A stretch of DNA of 8,081 nt, taken from positions 1,980-10,060 of the forward strand of contig PMOU01000634.1 in NCBI GenBank assembly GCA_003161205.1, written 5' to 3'. This stretch comes from Actinomycetota bacterium. Lineage in GTDB: Bacteria; Actinomycetota; Actinomycetes; Streptosporangiales; Streptosporangiaceae. Positions 6,016 through 8,081 of this stretch are shown one piece after another. How positions within the stretch are numbered: position 1 is the stretch's first letter; each line of letters begins with the position of its first letter. The notes under the pieces are model-generated. The model worked only from the letters and a program-made list of their open reading frames with translations. It did not search any database and was not told the origin of the DNA. Position numbers and translations under genes: made by a program.

Positions 6016-6666
6016 GAACATGCGCTCCGCCCCGAAGAAGCCGTCGCCCTGCGCCTCGCCGACTGCCACCTGCCCGGCTCCGGGTGGGGCGTGCTCCGGC
6101 TGGCCGCGGCCACACCCAGGACCGTCGCCGCCTGGACTAGCGACGGCACCAGCTATGAACAGCGCGGGCTCAAGCACCGGCCGGACGGATCGATCCGGAT
6201 GGTCGCGGCCCCTCCGGTGCTCGTCGACATGCTCCGCGCGCACCACGCCGCCTACGGCACTGCACCCGACGGCCGGCTGTTCCGGGGAGCCCGCGGCGGC
6301 CCGCTCAGCGGATCGGTCTACGGCCGTGCGTGGCAGTCCGCCCGCATCCTCGCCCTCGGGCCTGAGCTAACCGCCGGCGGCCTCGCCCGGCGCCCCTACG
6401 ACCTGCGCCACGCCGCCCTGTCACTGTGGCTGAACGCCGGAGGAGACCCCGCCCAGGCCGGGAACAGCGTCGCGGTCCTGCTCACCGTCTACAGCCACTG
6501 CATCCACGGCCGCGACGACCTCCTCAACCAGCAGATCAGCCGCATCCTCGGGCCGCCCCCAACACCTGGTCCGTGCCCGTCCGTGGAAAGCCCCGCCTCT
6601 CCCCAAGCCTCACCGCAGCCCCGGAATGCAGGGCACGATGAGACAGGCACTGCCTGCATGACCTGA
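6013..6666 (+). pseudogene. Tyrosine integrase, catalytic half only
   Basis: The fragment enters just before the first catalytic Arg (ALRPEEAVALR, Arg codon at 6028) and continues through EQRGLKHRPDGSIRMV and PPVLVDMLRAHHAAYG. Box II is RRPYDLRHAALSLWLNAGGDP (6388 onward), and the nucleophile Tyr is in VLLTVYSHCIHG (codon 6490). The domain ends NQQISRIL near 6550. This is the integrase type of actinobacterial integrative elements. The N-terminal core-binding and arm-binding domains are missing. Four or five residues also appear lost in frame between DPAQ and AGNS, where relatives carry VAxRA or similar. Tyr stands where the HxxR motif has His, as I recall is common in this subgroup. Beyond the domain the frame runs on in Pro/Ser-rich sequence to 6666. 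With no start of its own and half its domains gone, it should be inactive. Confidence 0.75.
6567..6586 (-). repeat. Inverted copy of iteron unit 1
   Basis: These 20 bases are the exact reverse complement of 1945-1964 (the iteron core CCACGGACGGG plus CACGGACCA). They begin about 15 bases after the end of the integrase domain. The preceding bases CCCAACACCTG (6558-6568) also match the 3' end of the tRNA-Tyr-like sequence over 11 bases, which may be chance. Confidence 0.7.
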
Positions 6667-6752
6667 GCGCACATTTTGGTCGCATTGGCCGACTCGGGCA
6701 GGGCAGACACCACCATGCCCACAAGGTGGCGCTACGCCAGCCCACGAGATCC

Positions 6753-6858
6753 TGTCAGGTTAATACTGCGTCTATCCCCGTACTTTGTTAGGTGACTATC
6801 CTGGTATCTCGCGATTTTGTTAGGTCGCTATGTCGTTCTACCCCATGTTTTGTCAGGT
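6753..6858 (+). repeat. Four direct repeats, TGTYAGGT core, 32-33 bp apart
   Basis: TGTCAGGT (6753), TGTTAGGT (6786), TGTTAGGT (6818) and TGTCAGGT (6851) are spaced 33, 32 and 33 bases, about three helical turns. The first three are followed 9-14 bases later by related tracts (CTATCCCC, TATCTCGC, CTACCCCA), so the unit is a degenerate ~33-mer. The stretch is visibly AT-richer than its flanks, and the last core ends 18 bases before the ATPase start codon. It is either a repeated operator for the downstream gene or the array of transposase-binding sites at the end of a Tn7/Tn5053/IS21-like element. Apart from these repeats I see nothing in 6667-6876. Confidence 0.65.
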
Positions 6859-6864
6859 CTCCTG

Positions 6865-6870
6865 TAGGGT
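6865..6870 (+). promoter_or_regulatory. -10-like box for leaderless ATPase transcript
   Basis: TAGGGT ends six bases before the ATG at 6877, the same distance as between the vapB box and its ATG, so transcription would begin at the start codon. No convincing -35 box is present; repeat unit 4 occupies the spacer, consistent with control by whatever binds the repeats. The G-run just before the ATG is too close to serve as a normal ribosome binding site. Confidence 0.4.
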
Positions 6871-6876
6871 GGGGGC

Positions 6877-8081
6877 ATGCGAGATGATCAGCGCCGCCAG
6901 CGCCTCACGGATGCGAACCCGTGGTGGCGGGCTGTCGCCGGCGGACAGGACCCGACCGCATGGACCGGACCTCACCCCGTCCTGAAGGGGCGGGCCGCGC
7001 ACGACCTGGGATTCCGGGCCGATGTCCTGCGTGACGTCCAGTCCGGGCCGGTGACCGACCAACTCGCGGTCCTGACCGGCCCCCGGCGCATCGGCAAGTC
7101 GGTAGCACTGCTCGACACCGCGGCAGCGCTGTGCGCGCGGCGGGACGTCGATGCCCGCCAGGTGATCTACCTGCCGTGCGACGGCATGGCCGCTCAGGAT
7201 GTGCACCGGTGCCTGGTCCTGGGCCGCGAACTGACCCGCTCGGTCGACCGGGACCAGCCGCATCCCCGGGTCTGGCTGCTGGACGAGGTCAGCGGCGTGA
7301 CAGGCTGGACATCCGTCCTCAAGCTCGCCCGGGACAACACCGCGTTCGGCAGCGACACGGTGATCGCGACCGGCAGCAGGTGGGCTGCCGACGAGGACAT
7401 CGAAGGCAACCTCCTCGCCGGCCGCGCCGGGACCGGCTCCGGAAGGCGGACCCGGCTGCTCCTTCCCATGACCTTCCGCGACTACCTGGCAGCCTCCCGG
7501 CCAGAGCTGGCGCGGCCGACACCAGTCCACATCAGCGGCCTCCAGGATCCCGGTACCGCGAATGCCCTGGACTCCGTCGCCTTCGACCTGGACGGATACG
7601 ACCTTGCCTGGCAGGACTACCTCACCTGCGGCGGGTTCCCCCGGGCGGTCGCCGAGCACACCCGGACCGGGGCAGTCTCCACCGCCTACCTCAACGACCT
7701 GAGGTCCTGGCTGCGCGCCGACGTCGATCCTGACCGCCCCCAAGATTCCGTCCCCCGCCTGCTGGACGGCATCTCCCAGCGCGCCACCAGCCCGCTCAAC
7801 ATCACAGCGGCGAGCACCGCGCTCGGGTACCCCTCGCGGGACATCTTCGTCCGGCGCCTGAACCGGCTGGTATCGAGCCACGCCGCGATCTGGTGCCCGC
7901 GCCGAGAGGGAGAACACGTGGTCGCGGGCGCCCAGGCCAAGCTGTACCTGACCGACCCGCTACTGGCCACCCTCCCCTCGCGGCTCCGGACTGGCCTGCC
8001 CGAGCCCGACATGACCAGGCTGACAGAGATGACGATCGGCGTCGCGCTGGCCCGCGCGATCGACGACCTCGAGGAAGGCCG
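6877..8081 (+). CDS. AAA+ ATPase, AAA_14/DUF4143-like, 3'-partial
   Basis: The frame is open without damage for 401 codons to the window edge. Walker A is GPRRIGKS (residues 68-75). Walker B is RVWLLDEV (D136, E137). A sensor-1-like strand reads VIATGS (162-167). Next come LLPMTFRDYL (about 195-204) and DYLTCGGFPRAV, which match the usual (Y)PLSFxEFL and EYLxxGGFPxAV signatures of DUF4143 ATPases. A winged-helix-like region follows (ISQRATSPLNITAASTALGYP...FVRRLNRLV), as is usual before the C-terminal DUF4143 domain. The biochemical role of this family is unsettled; members are scattered, often plasmid- or element-borne, and include archaeal-type ATPases near toxin or defence genes. Only a few more codons to a few dozen should be missing. 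The start follows from the -10 spacing and the sequence MRDDQRRQRLTDANPWW. Confidence 0.75.
   Translation, partial: MRDDQRRQRLTDANPWWRAVAGGQDPTAWTGPHPVLKGRAAHDLGFRADVLRDVQSGPVTDQLAVLTGPRRIGKSVALLDTAAALCARRDVDARQVIYLPCDGMAAQDVHRCLVLGRELTRSVDRDQPHPRVWLLDEVSGVTGWTSVLKLARDNTAFGSDTVIATGSRWAADEDIEGNLLAGRAGTGSGRRTRLLLPMTFRDYLAASRPELARPTPVHISGLQDPGTANALDSVAFDLDGYDLAWQDYLTCGGFPRAVAEHTRTGAVSTAYLNDLRSWLRADVDPDRPQDSVPRLLDGISQRATSPLNITAASTALGYPSRDIFVRRLNRLVSSHAAIWCPRREGEHVVAGAQAKLYLTDPLLATLPSRLRTGLPEPDMTRLTEMTIGVALARAIDDLEEG

Noticed and set aside
6710..6735. Possible hairpin terminator after the integrase (CCACC...GGTGG)
   Set aside because: The stem is only 5 bp with a loop of about 9 and has no T-tract.
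6753..6858. CRISPR array
   Set aside because: The conserved core is only 8 bases, the intervening sequence is itself partly repeated, and no cas genes are nearby.
6853..7917. 354-codon minus-strand open frame over the ATPase
   Set aside because: The plus strand encodes clear Walker A, Walker B and DUF4143-like motifs there; the minus frame is a codon-bias shadow.

Overview
The base composition is very GC-rich, coding frames have GC-rich third positions, and the recognisable families (class E/F-like sortase, actinobacterial-type tyrosine integrase, IS481 transposase, tRNA-Tyr with long variable arm) all point to a high-GC actinobacterium. I cannot name the genus. Only four genes look intact: a sortase cut by the left edge, a VapBC-type toxin-antitoxin pair, and an AAA+ ATPase that runs off the right edge. 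Most of what lies between is decayed mobile and defence DNA.

Left part (1-1850): the sortase is followed by about 550 bases without a convincing gene. A 0.52-kb internally deleted IS481-family element follows (about 1251-1769), bounded by 19/21-matching inverted repeats. Five bases beyond it, on the minus strand, is the 3' end of a degenerate tRNA-Tyr(GUA). Such tRNA 3' ends are classic attachment sites for actinobacterial integrative elements. An intrinsic-terminator hairpin lies between the tRNA-like sequence and the transposase remnant, pointing left.

Middle (1853-6666): three 22-bp iterons precede a vapBC pair with a probable leaderless promoter and a palindromic operator. Next comes a wrecked operon in the order DUF2397/TIGR02677, DUF2398/TIGR02678, TIGR02680 SMC-like ATPase. 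This is the jetA-jetB-jetC order of a Wadjet-type anti-plasmid system. The first two genes keep nearly full length and overlapping start/stop junctions, but carry seven in-frame stops and two frameshifts between them. The ATPase gene is cut after about 150 codons. It is joined directly to the catalytic half of a tyrosine integrase, so the rest of jetC and all of jetD are missing. A 20-bp sequence just after the integrase domain recurs, inverted, as the first of the 22-bp iterons near the tRNA-like site. This ties both ends to one ancestral integrative element.

Right part (6667-8081): four degenerate direct repeats (TGTYAGGT core, 32-33 bp spacing) lead up to an intact AAA_14/DUF4143-like ATPase whose -10-like box predicts a leaderless transcript. 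The repeats may be an operator array or a relict transposon end. Overall the window reads as the remains of a tRNA-Tyr-integrated element carrying Wadjet and toxin-antitoxin genes, later scrambled by deletion and IS insertion.
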